Shown piece after piece: positions 33,601 through 41,745 of a stretch of DNA of 64,000 bases. The stretch comes from Aliivibrio sp. (GTDB taxonomy: Bacteria; Pseudomonadota; Gammaproteobacteria; Enterobacterales; Vibrionaceae). The DNA lies in the NCBI GenBank assembly GCA_016764915.1, contig JAESQY010000104.1, positions 1-64,000 on the forward strand, in the 5' to 3' direction. Position 1 is the first letter of the stretch. Each line of letters opens with the position of its first letter. The translations under genes and the position numbers were made by a program. Under the pieces are notes generated by a model. That model saw only the letters and a program-made list of their open reading frames with translations, was not told where the DNA came from and made no database searches.

Positions 33601-34638
33601 ATGACTAAATCACTGAATATGAATCACCAAATATTACTTGCGTCACGCCCAGTAGGAGCACCGATTGCTGACAACTTTCGATTGAATACCATAGAGAAAC
33701 CTGTTCCAGCTGATGGAGAGGTGTTACTGCGTAGCATCTATCTCTCCCTAGACCCTTACATGCGCGGCCGAATGAGTGATGCAAAATCCTACGCTGATCC
33801 CGTGGCTATTGATGATGTCATGGTGGGTGCGACCGTTTGTCAGGTTGAAGTATCCAACAATCCTAACTTTAGCGTTGGCGACTGGGTTCTGGCTTATACC
33901 GGTTGGCAGGATTACGCCGTCTCAGATGGCGAAGGCTTAATGCCATTGGGTGATAAACCACAAAACCCCTCTTACGCACTTGGCATAATGGGCATGCCGG
34001 GTTTTACCGCTTACATGGGTCTGCTTGATATTGGTCAACCTAAAGAGGGTGAGACTATCGTTGTCGCTGCAGCAACCGGACCCGTTGGCGCTACCGTAGG
34101 TCAAATTGGCAAGTTAAAAGGTTGTCGTGTGGTCGGTGTCGCTGGTGGACAAGAGAAGTGCGATTACGCGAAAAATGTACTCGGGTTTGATGAGTGTATC
34201 GATCATAAATCGGACGATTTTGCGCAGCAGTTAGCGAATGCGTGTACCGACGGCATTGATGTCTACTTTGAAAACGTTGGCGGAAAAGTGTTTGATGGCG
34301 TTTTACCACTTCTTAATACTGGCGCTCGCATTCCAGTATGTGGGCTGATATCTCAATACAACGCAACTTCTCTACCTGAAGGGCCGGATCGTTTATCAAT
34401 GCTAATGGGAACCTTGCTGGTAAAACGTATTAAGGTACAAGGTTTTATCATTTTTGATGATTATGGACACCGCTACAACGAATTTGCTCAAGATATGACT
34501 CAGTGGTTAAGTGAGGGGAAAATTCAATATCGCGAGCACCTAGTTGAAAAGTTAGAAAATGCACCAGACGCTTTTATCGGGCTGCTTGAGGGCAAAAATT
34601 TTGGAAAACTAGTGATTCGTGTCAACAGCGAATTATAA
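33601..34638 (+). CDS. curA: NADPH-dependent MDR-family reductase (CurA/YncB-like)
   Basis: 345 residues, collinear with E. coli CurA (YncB): LASRPVGAPIADNFRL, YLSLDPYMRGRMSD, GMPGFTAYMGLLDIGQPKEGET, VAAATGPVGATVGQIGKLKG (dinucleotide site), VYFENVGGKVFD and GLLEGKNFGKLVIRV. The family reduces double bonds of enals and enones, including curcumin. It heads a three-gene set with a GST and yqhD under the TetR operator, suggesting detoxification of reactive carbonyls. Confidence 0.93.
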   Translation: MTKSLNMNHQILLASRPVGAPIADNFRLNTIEKPVPADGEVLLRSIYLSLDPYMRGRMSDAKSYADPVAIDDVMVGATVCQVEVSNNPNFSVGDWVLAYTGWQDYAVSDGEGLMPLGDKPQNPSYALGIMGMPGFTAYMGLLDIGQPKEGETIVVAAATGPVGATVGQIGKLKGCRVVGVAGGQEKCDYAKNVLGFDECIDHKSDDFAQQLANACTDGIDVYFENVGGKVFDGVLPLLNTGARIPVCGLISQYNATSLPEGPDRLSMLMGTLLVKRIKVQGFIIFDDYGHRYNEFAQDMTQWLSEGKIQYREHLVEKLENAPDAFIGLLEGKNFGKLVIRVNSEL

Positions 34639-34652
34639 ACGTAGGGATTAAT

Positions 34653-35267
34653 ATGATTAAGTTACATCATCTGAATAAGTCACGTTCAAAACGCATAATC
34701 TGGCTACTTGAAGAGCTAGGTATTGATTACGAAATTATTGGTTACCAAAGAGACAGCGAGACGTTTTTGGCTCCACCTGAACTCAAAGCGATACATCCGC
34801 TGGGCAAATCACCCGTGTTAGAAGATGACGGGATGGTGATTGCTGAATCCGGAGCGATCACTGAATACCTGATCAATAAGTTCGCCGAGGAAAAACTGGC
34901 ACCTCCAAGGGGAACAAAAGCGTATGTTGAATACTCTCAGTGGATGCACTTTGCCGAAAGTTCTGCCATCTTGCCACTACTAATGAAAATGTATTTGCAA
35001 AAAGATGGTTGTGATACCAATTTTTTAGCTGGGTATGTGGATAATGAAATCGGCAAAGTGATCAGCTATTTCAATCAATCACTACAAGGTAAAACTTATC
35101 TTGTCGGTGAGCAACTCAGTGGTGCGGATATCATGATGTCATTCATTGCTGAAATACTTAAAAACAACGGTAGCTTGAGTCAATTTGAGCACATCGAACG
35201 TTACGAACAGCAGCTAAGCACTCATGCTGCATTTAAAAAAGCAGATCAATTAGAAGCTGCATATTAA
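34653..35267 (+). CDS. Glutathione S-transferase
   Basis: 204 residues. Thioredoxin-like N-domain with MIKLHHLNKSRSKRIIWLLEELG and the glutathione-contact loop HPLGKSPVLEDDG plus IAESGAITEYLI; all-helical C-domain with YLVGEQLSGADIMMSF. It should conjugate or reduce electrophiles with glutathione in the cytoplasm. It lies 14 nt after curA and 15 nt before yqhD, hence the same operon. Confidence 0.9.
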   Translation: MIKLHHLNKSRSKRIIWLLEELGIDYEIIGYQRDSETFLAPPELKAIHPLGKSPVLEDDGMVIAESGAITEYLINKFAEEKLAPPRGTKAYVEYSQWMHFAESSAILPLLMKMYLQKDGCDTNFLAGYVDNEIGKVISYFNQSLQGKTYLVGEQLSGADIMMSFIAEILKNNGSLSQFEHIERYEQQLSTHAAFKKADQLEAAY

Positions 35268-35282
35268 TTACTGGAGTACACC

Positions 35283-36434
35283 ATGAACAACTTTACATTC
35301 CACAACACCACACGCATTCATTTTGGTGAAGATCAGATTAAAGAGATTGCCAACGACATTCCAAAAGATAAAAAAGTGTTAGTGACTTACGGTGGCGGCT
35401 CAATAAAAAGCAATGGCGTTTATGACCAAGTGGTTAGCGCACTAAACGATCATAATTGGGCTGAGTTTTCAGGCATTGAGCCAAACCCACAATACGACAC
35501 GTTGATGAAAGCGGTTGAGATGATTAAAGCAGAAGGTTTTGATTATCTATTGGCTGTCGGCGGTGGTTCGGTGGTTGATGGTACTAAATTCATTGCCGCA
35601 GCGGCCTGTTTTGAAGGCAGTGATCCGTGGGATATCTTGACCAAACAAACGCCTATCAGTTCTGCAATACCATTAGGTTGCGTGTTGACACTGCCTGCTA
35701 CAGGTTCTGAAAGTAATGGCGGAGCGGTGATCACTCGCATCAACGACAAGCTGGCATTTGGCTCGTCACTGGTGCGTCCTGAATTTGCGGTCCTGGATCC
35801 TAAGACAACATTAAGTTTATCTCCACGTCAAAGCTCAAACGGCGTTGTGGATGCGTTTGTGCATGTGATGGAGCAGTACTTAACCTACCCAGTTAATGGT
35901 AAAGTTCAAGACCGTTTTGCTGAAGGTTTGCTACTTAACCTTATCGAAGAGGGACCAAAAGTTCTAGCAACGCCTGATGATTTAGAAGTCCGAGCTAATA
36001 TCATGTGGACGGCAACACAGGCACTGAATGGTTTAATCGGAGTTGGTGTTCCTCAAGATTGGGCAACGCACATGATTGGTCATGAGCTAACGGGTAATTT
36101 CGGTGTTGATCATGCTCGCAGCTTGAGTATTGTCCTTCCTGCCGTAATGCAAAAGCACCGCAGTGAGAAAGAGGCCAAGCTGCTGCAATATGGTGAGCGT
36201 ATATTTGGTATTACTGAAGGGTCTACTGAGCAGCGTATTGATGCGGCTATTGCCAAAACGATAGCATTTTTTAAATCGATGGATGTGCCGACAACCTTAA
36301 CGGATGCAGGGCTTGATCAAGCGTCAATTGAAACGCTACTGACGAGTCTTGAAGCCCATGGTATGACTAAGTTAGGTGAGCATGGACAAATTGGAATCGC
36401 ACAATCAAGAGCGATTTTAGAAGCCGCGTTATAA
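35283..36434 (+). CDS. yqhD: NADPH-dependent aldehyde reductase YqhD (iron-containing ADH family)
   Basis: 383 residues, close to E. coli YqhD (387). It begins NFTFHNTTRIHFGEDQI and shows GGGSIKSNGVYD, the nucleotide motif VGGGSVVDGTKFIA, LTLPATGSESNGGAVI and the metal-site histidines in VVDAFVHVMEQY and ATHMIGHELTG plus HGQ. It reduces short-chain and lipid-peroxidation aldehydes such as acrolein and malondialdehyde. Last gene of the TetR-controlled operon; a perfect terminator follows. Confidence 0.94.
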   Translation: MNNFTFHNTTRIHFGEDQIKEIANDIPKDKKVLVTYGGGSIKSNGVYDQVVSALNDHNWAEFSGIEPNPQYDTLMKAVEMIKAEGFDYLLAVGGGSVVDGTKFIAAAACFEGSDPWDILTKQTPISSAIPLGCVLTLPATGSESNGGAVITRINDKLAFGSSLVRPEFAVLDPKTTLSLSPRQSSNGVVDAFVHVMEQYLTYPVNGKVQDRFAEGLLLNLIEEGPKVLATPDDLEVRANIMWTATQALNGLIGVGVPQDWATHMIGHELTGNFGVDHARSLSIVLPAVMQKHRSEKEAKLLQYGERIFGITEGSTEQRIDAAIAKTIAFFKSMDVPTTLTDAGLDQASIETLLTSLEAHGMTKLGEHGQIGIAQSRAILEAAL

Positions 36435-36454
36435 TCTGATTACGAAGCAATCAA

Positions 36455-36488
36455 AGCCTTTTTGATATTATTCAAAAAGGCTTTTTTT
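36455..36488. terminator. Rho-independent terminator after yqhD
   Basis: AGCCTTTTTGA (36455-36465) and TCAAAAAGGCT (36472-36482), loop TATTAT, then TTTTTTG. A-rich on the other side, so it can also serve the convergent LysR gene. Confidence 0.92.
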
Positions 36489-36496
36489 GTCTCAAG

Positions 36497-37405
36497 TTAA
36501 CGAGAGGCTTTATTGCTGATCGGCGCATGATCCATCAAGTATTTTATTAAATGTGAAAGAGCAGGTGGCTGATGTACGCGTTGCTTGTAAATCAGATACG
36601 CGTGGCGCTCATGGGTAATAAATTCCGGCAAAACCTGCACTACATCATCAGCAAGCGATTTTTGATGATGTTTAGGCACTAACCCAATTCCCACTCCATC
36701 ATTTATCGCCTCAATCAGCATATTCAAATCGTTAACCACCATCTTTGGTGTTGGCTGGAAGTCATAGGTCTTAGCTGCATTACCACTGTGAACAAAATGG
36801 TACTGACGTTTTGCACGCACTGCTAGCCAATTTAGTGGATAGAGCTGCTCTAAGGTAGTGGGCATACCAAATTGTTCTATATAGCTCTTGGAAGCAAACA
36901 GAGCATCTTGAGAAGAGAGAAAAGGTCGAGCTATCAGATCACTACTCTCTCCTAAGTCGAATCCTATCGATAAATCTCTATCTGTAGTAGGCAAGCGGTC
37001 TTCAAAGTTCAGTTTGATATCGATAGTGACTTTGGGGTGTTCAAGCAGATAGCAGGCAATAAGCTTACCAATGAAAGATTTGTATAATGTATGAGGCAAA
37101 GAGAGTCGGACATTACCTTGTACTTCATCTTTGGCGGCCAATACCTGTTCCAGCTCAATTTCTGTATTAATTAATTCATTATTGATGCGCGAAAAGAGAT
37201 CCAAACCGTTTTCCGTCGGGGTCAGCTCACGACCTTTTCGCTCAAGCAACCGAATGCCCAGTCTTTGCTCTAACCCATTCAGTCGTCTCGACATGGTAGA
37301 AACAGGCAGCTTCATGATGTCTGAAGCACGCAGCAGTGAGCCCGCATCTACCACTCGACAAAACAGATAGAGATCGTCTATATTTCCAAATATGGAATTG
37401 TTCAT
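36497..37405 (-). CDS. LysR-family transcriptional regulator
   Basis: 302 residues. HTH region IDDLYLFCRVVDAGSLLRASDIMKLPVSTMSRRLNGLEQRLGIRLLERKGRELTPTE-like pattern is the subgroup seen in regulators of small membrane proteins and oxidoreductases; the C-terminal effector domain ends in KYLMDHAP. It is divergent from the DUF2798 gene 76 nt away, which is its likely target. Effector unknown. Confidence 0.87.
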   Translation of the reverse strand: MNNSIFGNIDDLYLFCRVVDAGSLLRASDIMKLPVSTMSRRLNGLEQRLGIRLLERKGRELTPTENGLDLFSRINNELINTEIELEQVLAAKDEVQGNVRLSLPHTLYKSFIGKLIACYLLEHPKVTIDIKLNFEDRLPTTDRDLSIGFDLGESSDLIARPFLSSQDALFASKSYIEQFGMPTTLEQLYPLNWLAVRAKRQYHFVHSGNAAKTYDFQPTPKMVVNDLNMLIEAINDGVGIGLVPKHHQKSLADDVVQVLPEFITHERHAYLIYKQRVHQPPALSHLIKYLMDHAPISNKASR

Positions 37406-37481
37406 TCAGTAATTGCCTATATTTTTTATATATGAGAAATAATAAACTTACACATATTGAAAAGCAATTAGGAAATGATTA

Positions 37482-37712
37482 ATGAATAGAAAACAATTTT
37501 GGATCAGTACACTGTTAGGATCCGCAGTAATGTCTTTTTGTATGTCAGGGCTGATATCAGCTATTATTGGTGGGGTGGAACACTTTTCTCTTAATAATTG
37601 GATGAACAGTTATATTATTGCATGGCCAATTGCACTGACGGTGAGTGCCACTATTCTGCCTCAAATTAGAAAGTTCTCATTTTGGCTTGCGGCAATAGGA
37701 AGTGCGAAATAG
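37482..37712 (+). CDS. DUF2798 small membrane protein
   Basis: 76 residues with two hydrophobic helices (about 8-32 and 43-60), the DUF2798 pattern (MSFCMSGLISAI, W-x-x-SYIIAWPIALTVSATILPQIRK). Function unknown. AGGA lies upstream. Divergent from the LysR gene, a pairing common for this family. Confidence 0.8.
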   Translation: MNRKQFWISTLLGSAVMSFCMSGLISAIIGGVEHFSLNNWMNSYIIAWPIALTVSATILPQIRKFSFWLAAIGSAK

Positions 37713-37730
37713 AGCGAAAAAGTCGCTCTA
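37710..37730. terminator. Hairpin between DUF2798 gene and convergent small gene
   Basis: TAGAGCGA (37710-37717) and TCGCTCTA (37723-37730), loop AAAAG. It overlaps the DUF2798 stop codon and lies 13 nt after the convergent gene's stop. T-tracts are short. Confidence 0.55.
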
Positions 37731-37742
37731 TATAAAAGTGTC

Positions 37743-38012
37743 TTACCCTTCCATCCAATCCATGTTTGGAAGTTCATCAAGATGAGCTGAGTAGCGTTTT
37801 AAATCAAATTCAGCACCATTTTTCATCACATCAAACACTTCAATCGCTAATGCACATGCCATGCCTTGCAGCGCTTCTTCGCGCGGCGTACCAGTCATCA
37901 CTAAGCGCATCAGTGTCTCTTTTACTTTTTTTGGTTCACCATCGGCTATCTGATTTTCAACCGTTTCAATCAGTGTCTCTTCGGTCATATAGTCATCTTG
38001 TGGTTCGGTCAT
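37743..38012 (-). CDS. Acidic conserved-type hypothetical protein
   Basis: 89 residues, acidic, helical by composition, no signal or membrane segment. Features: TEETLIETVENQIADGEPKKVKETLMRLVMTGTPREEALQGMACALAIEVFDVMK, ending in LPNMDWMEG. GAG lies about 8 nt upstream of the ATG. I do not recognise a named family; the MTGTPREEA segment recalls small Vibrio and Shewanella housekeeping unknowns. Confidence 0.65.
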   Translation of the reverse strand: MTEPQDDYMTEETLIETVENQIADGEPKKVKETLMRLVMTGTPREEALQGMACALAIEVFDVMKNGAEFDLKRYSAHLDELPNMDWMEG

Positions 38013-38119
38013 TTTTTTATCTCATTAAACATTTTGCGTCACTATGCCACAGCCAGTTATCTTTCACACATTTTTTCAGTTATCGTTCACCATTGGCTTG
38101 ATCAGTAAAGAGGCTGGCA

Positions 38120-38602
38120 GTGAAAAAACCAACAGATATCCAGTATATCTTACTCGCTGATGATGCGGATGTAGTTAAAGTAGTGAGCCGCTGGTATTAC
38201 GATGAGTGGGCTGCAAAGATCCCAGGAATCAGCATTAACACCATTAAAAAGAACCTTTCTCAATATACTAATCGTGATTGCGCACCATTATTAGTCGTGG
38301 CTGATGATGACGGTGAGTTTGTTGCTGCTGCTGAGCTTAAGGTTCATGAAATGTCGATCTATCCAGACAAAGAATTTTGGATCGGAGGGGTATACGTTAC
38401 CGAGTCACACCGAGGAGAAGGACTAGCCACTCGTATGGTGAAAGAGGTGATCCGTCGTGCTAAAGATATCGGTATTGAGACACTGCACTTACAGTCACAA
38501 CAATTGGATGGGGGTATTTACACCAAGGTGGGATTCAAACCGATTGAGCAGGTGGTTTATGCTGGCCATCATGTTGTCGTTATGGAGTATAAATTAACGT
38601 AA
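38120..38602 (+). CDS. GNAT-family N-acetyltransferase
   Basis: 160 residues. The acetyl-CoA site is FWIGGVYVTESHRGEGLATRMVKEVIRRAKD (motif A, RxxGxA form) with IGIETLHLQ and VGFKPIEQ afterwards. The substrate is not deducible. The start is GTG at 38120, with GAGG 6 nt upstream; the divergent small gene lies 108 nt away. Confidence 0.85.
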   Translation: MKKPTDIQYILLADDADVVKVVSRWYYDEWAAKIPGISINTIKKNLSQYTNRDCAPLLVVADDDGEFVAAAELKVHEMSIYPDKEFWIGGVYVTESHRGEGLATRMVKEVIRRAKDIGIETLHLQSQQLDGGIYTKVGFKPIEQVVYAGHHVVVMEYKLT

Positions 38603-38679
38603 AAATAGAGATTTTATTTGAATACTTATGCAATTTAATTGAGTATCGAAATAAGCTGATAGTGCTTGACCACTAACAG

Positions 38680-38697
38680 TGTAAGAGATCTCTCACA
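38680..38697 (+). promoter_or_regulatory. GacA/UvrY/VarA-type upstream activating sequence
   Basis: TGTAAGAGATCTCTCACA matches the GacA/UvrY box (TGTAAG-N6-CTTACA) with one mismatch. It lies about 170-187 nt upstream of the predicted sRNA start, the position typical for csrB promoters. Confidence 0.85.
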
Positions 38698-38831
38698 TGA
38701 GTGGTAAGAGATAACTCTGTTTGAAAATAATATTCCTTACTGATTTTTATTAACATGTTGTTTATTAAGTGTTTTTATTTGTACTATGTTTTATATCAAT
38801 AAATGGCAATTAAAAATGTGATCTTTGTTCA

Positions 38832-38859
38832 TTGCTGATTTATGACAATCGAGTAATCT
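38832..38859 (+). promoter_or_regulatory. Predicted csrB-like promoter
   Basis: TTGCTG (38832-38837), 16-nt spacer, TAATCT (38854-38859). The transcript would start near 38867 with GTCGGAAGG, as E. coli csrB starts GTCGACAGGG. Confidence 0.55.
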
Positions 38860-38866
38860 AGTTGGT

Positions 38867-39232
38867 GTCGGAAGGATACTGACTAGGAATAGGAACCTAA
38901 ACCAAGGATTTGGTAAGTCTTAGGATGAGACTGCGGTAGTTCAGGATGAGTTATCGACACGGATAGAAAATGGACTCCTCTAGGATAGAGGCAAGGAAAG
39001 CACTTCAGGATGAAGTAAAGGACACCACTCAAGGAATAAGTGAGAGAGTTAATACCGGATGTATTAATGGGTCATGGATTAGGCCAAGGACACCGCTAGG
39101 AAAGCGATGTAAAGGAATAAGCTTAGGATAAGCATGCTATCAAGGATTTGATGCAGGGAGCACTTTAGTAGCTGGATTGCTGCAAGTAAGACTTTAGGCC
39201 CGTTATGTGAAAGCATATCGGGCCTTCTCTTT
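38867..39232 (+). ncRNA. csrB: CsrB/CsrC-family sRNA sequestering CsrA
   Basis: About 366 nt with no open frame, containing 16 AGGA motifs and several more GGA, many in hairpin loops (TTCAGGATGAA at 39004-39014, CTCTAGGATAGAG at 38978-38990, GCTTAGGATAAGC at 39121-39133, CCAAGGATTTGG near 38912). This is the plan of CsrB, an RNA that binds many CsrA dimers and so frees mRNAs from CsrA. The 3' part (AGCTGGATTGCT) and terminator also resemble csrB. A GacA-type box and a promoter lie upstream. Vibrios carry several copies (csrB, C, D); which one this is cannot be told. Confidence 0.93.
39196..39232 (+). terminator. Terminator of the csrB-like sRNA
   Basis: AGGCCCG (39196-39202) and CGGGCCT (39219-39225) with an inner TATG/CATA stem, followed by TCTCTTT. 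Confidence 0.88.
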
Positions 39233-39388
39233 GGTCAATAATAATCAATAACATTTCTAATATCCCACACCCGCTGGTTAATCAAACAATTAAATCTCGT
39301 GTTTTCAGTCATTTGGTATAATATCGAATGATATTGATAAAATTCGTAATGTTGTTGTCGAAAAAGCTCAACAGTTCTGGAGTATCAA

Positions 39389-39949
39389 ATGAAAAAGTGC
39401 CTTTCTCTAATTGCCCTTATATTACTGGTTAGTATCAACGTATATGCTGCGAGTAACGAAACTACAACAACAAAGCATGACGTGGAACAAATTGAGAGCG
39501 AAAAAAAAGTGCTGATCAGTGATGATGGAAAACTCATCTTTGGCGAAGAAGAGTGGGTATATTTTTCACAAGTAGATGCTTCTTTTAAAGCTAGGGTTGA
39601 TACCGGGGCGACCACATCATCGGTAAGCGCCATTGATATTGAAGCTTATAAAAAGGGTGGCAAAAGCTGGGTGAGATTCAAGTTGCCCAATGCCGATAAT
39701 GCAGTAAATGATTTTAATCTTCCTGTTAAACGTTGGGTTAAGATTCGTCAATCGTCATCGGACACATTACACCGCCGAGCAGTGGTTGAACTTGATATTC
39801 AAATTGGCAATCATAAAAGCATCACCGAATTCACCTTAACGGATAGAGAGCATTTAACCTTTAGTGTATTGCTGGGTCGAAAGTATTTCAGTAATGTGGC
39901 GATAGTAGATGTGGCAAAACGTTATGTACAACCAAGATTTAAAAAGTAA
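39389..39949 (+). CDS. Exported retropepsin-like aspartic protease-family protein (Pfam Zn_protease/RimK-associated)
   Basis: 186 residues. Signal peptide (MKKCLSLIALILLVSINVYAA), then the domain once called ATP-dependent zinc protease: FKARVDTGATTSSVSAIDIE, with the D-T-G-A of retropepsin-type aspartic enzymes, VKIRQSS, REHLTFSVLLGRKYF. GGAG lies 6 nt before the ATG. The signal peptide suggests the periplasm. Activity is inferred from the fold only. Its 3' end overlaps the convergent gene by 11 nt. Confidence 0.82.
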   Translation: MKKCLSLIALILLVSINVYAASNETTTTKHDVEQIESEKKVLISDDGKLIFGEEEWVYFSQVDASFKARVDTGATTSSVSAIDIEAYKKGGKSWVRFKLPNADNAVNDFNLPVKRWVKIRQSSSDTLHRRAVVELDIQIGNHKSITEFTLTDREHLTFSVLLGRKYFSNVAIVDVAKRYVQPRFKK

Positions 39950-40844
39950 GCTTGATTGAAATCGGGCAGTGATCTGAGAGTCGATACTGTTCGAGGTCGC
40001 TGCTGCTAAAAAGCCTCTGTTTGAATGAATCATTGTCCATCTGTTTGACTAAGCTCTGACTGATTAAAATATGATCGATGTGAGTTTTATACTGTTTAAC
40101 ATACCAACGTTTACTCTTTTCCTTGATATGAGCAGAACGACACTGACTAACGTGTCCAATGCCTGTTTTCACCATAGTGTTGTTTATTCTCCGCCAAAAC
40201 CAATCATTTTCATTAATTAAGTGGCGGTTAAAGTCACCAAGCACAATAAAATGGCTCTGTTCTTCTTCACGTTCAGCCACCCATTGGTTGATAACAGAGG
40301 CTTGTTGAGAAAGACGCTTGCAGCTTACCCCCCTGATGGTCTTCTTAGAGTGACAACCGCTCTTTAAATGAACAATTAACACCCTCACGGATGGCTGTTC
40401 TGGTATTAACAGAGTGACATCCACTCCGTATCGCAAATTATTATTAGCCGTTACATCTAAAGCAAACAGATCTGGATGACGCCGATAGTCAATCTTCTTT
40501 TTAATGGCAAAACCGACGTACTGTCTCCAGTCGGTATCAACATTCCCAATAATTGATCGTGAAGAGAGCTCGATATTATAGAGGTTAGGATCAAAGACTG
40601 ATGCTGCAGAATTAAGGTCAGCAACTTCTTGAAAAGCAATGAAATCAGCATTAACAGACGTAATGATGGAATTGAGTGCAGAGTAATCGGCAGGGGTTCT
40701 TCGTGCTTCTTGCCGGGTGGATTGATTATCTAACCACTGCAGGTTCCAAGTCGCGATAGTGAGCTGCTCAGCTTGAGTGTAGGCATTTATTGAGGCGAAA
40801 AGAAACCAGCCAGTGATAAGCTGTTGGCGTAGCTTCTTGTGCAT
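39939..40844 (-). CDS. Exported endonuclease/exonuclease/phosphatase-family protein
   Basis: 301 residues. A signal-like N-terminus (LITGWFLFASINAYTQA) precedes an EEP domain with IATWNLQWLD, ADFIAFQEVAD (metal glutamate), VLIVHLKSGCHS, HFIVLGDFNRHL and a terminal SDHCPISIK (general base HxD-type). It should be a metal-dependent nuclease or phosphodiesterase outside the cytoplasm. Four cysteines fit disulfides. AGGAGG lies upstream of the start. Confidence 0.85.
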   Translation of the reverse strand: MHKKLRQQLITGWFLFASINAYTQAEQLTIATWNLQWLDNQSTRQEARRTPADYSALNSIITSVNADFIAFQEVADLNSAASVFDPNLYNIELSSRSIIGNVDTDWRQYVGFAIKKKIDYRRHPDLFALDVTANNNLRYGVDVTLLIPEQPSVRVLIVHLKSGCHSKKTIRGVSCKRLSQQASVINQWVAEREEEQSHFIVLGDFNRHLINENDWFWRRINNTMVKTGIGHVSQCRSAHIKEKSKRWYVKQYKTHIDHILISQSLVKQMDNDSFKQRLFSSSDLEQYRLSDHCPISIKLTF

Positions 40845-40862
40845 TGTTCGCCTCCTAAGTAT

Positions 40863-41474
40863 TTACACTTGGGTTGATGCTCTAAGAATCATTCGTTCAT
40901 ACCACTCAAATAGATGTGGGTGGCTAGCGGTAACTTCAACATCAATTCGTGACATGAAGCTACACAGAACAAATGCGGTAATATCCGCAATGGAGAAATG
41001 TTCACCTGCGATATAAGGGTTTAAATCGAGCTGTTTATCAAGGGTCGGTAAAAACTCAATTACCCTCAGTTTAGACTCCTCGCCCCAGCTTTCAATGCAT
41101 CGCTCTCTGTCTTTATAGATACCTGTAATATTACGAAAAGCCTGCAGTGCTGGCAGGTAACCTTGCAATTCAACCACGCGGTTCCACATCTCTATGTGTG
41201 CTTTGTCATATGGGGTATTACCAAACATTGAGTGTTCAGAAGGGTAGAGCTCATCAAAGTAGCGACAGATGGCAACAGACTCGCAAATAGAAGTGCCATC
41301 ATCGAGTTCTAAAACAGGAATACGTCCATTAACACTGAGTGCTTTGAAATCATCTGTCAGGTTCTCTCCGTCGCGAGTATTGACATGTACCCGTTCGATT
41401 TTGATGTCTTTCTCGGCGAGAAAAATTGTTACACGCCTTGCATTTGGAGCTGGAGCAAACTCATGAATTTTCAT
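40863..41474 (-). CDS. Glutathione S-transferase
   Basis: 203 residues with FAPAPNARRVTIFLAEKDI, the glutathione loop VNGRIPVLELDDGTSICESVAICRYFDEL and the helical C-domain with PYIAGEHFSIADITAF. Distinct in sequence from the GST at 34.7 kb. GAGGAT precedes the ATG. It is a lone gene behind the nuclease-family gene (18-nt gap), so they may be cotranscribed. Confidence 0.9.
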   Translation of the reverse strand: MKIHEFAPAPNARRVTIFLAEKDIKIERVHVNTRDGENLTDDFKALSVNGRIPVLELDDGTSICESVAICRYFDELYPSEHSMFGNTPYDKAHIEMWNRVVELQGYLPALQAFRNITGIYKDRERCIESWGEESKLRVIEFLPTLDKQLDLNPYIAGEHFSIADITAFVLCSFMSRIDVEVTASHPHLFEWYERMILRASTQV

Positions 41475-41660
41475 AATTTATCCTCAATCAAAGCCATTAC
41501 TTATTATTAGCACAATTTTAAATAAGTGAACAAATAGTTATCATTATTATGAGCGAGAAATATCCGTCTTTTTTGGTACTACTTAGGGGTTATACTGATG
41601 TAATGAAGAGTATTGAGCGATCACATAATTACTAACATTCTGTAACAAGATCTCAATTTA

Positions 41661-41674
41661 TTGATGATGGTCAA
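41661..41674 (+). promoter_or_regulatory. FNR/NnrR-type box upstream of nosR
   Basis: TTGATGATGGTCAA matches TTGAT-N4-ATCAA with one mismatch. If it is centred at -41.5, transcription starts near 41709 with TAGGCT (41697-41702) as the -10 element, 37 nt before nosR. Control by FNR or an NO-sensing homologue is expected for nos operons. Confidence 0.75.
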
Positions 41675-41745
41675 TTATTAAGGTGAAGAACACACATAGG
41701 CTACATCAATAAAGTGGGTTTCCGTTATAGGGCATGGAGCTATTA

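Noticed and set aside
38867-39232. Repeated AGGA motifs read as a degenerate direct-repeat or CRISPR-like array
   Set aside because: Spacing is irregular, the motifs sit in hairpin loops, and a GacA box and terminator frame the region: it is a CsrB-type RNA.
39320-39335. AATATC-GAAT-GATATT inverted repeat before the retropepsin-like gene
   Set aside because: A 6-bp A/T-rich inverted repeat is expected by chance at this base composition; no second copy was seen.
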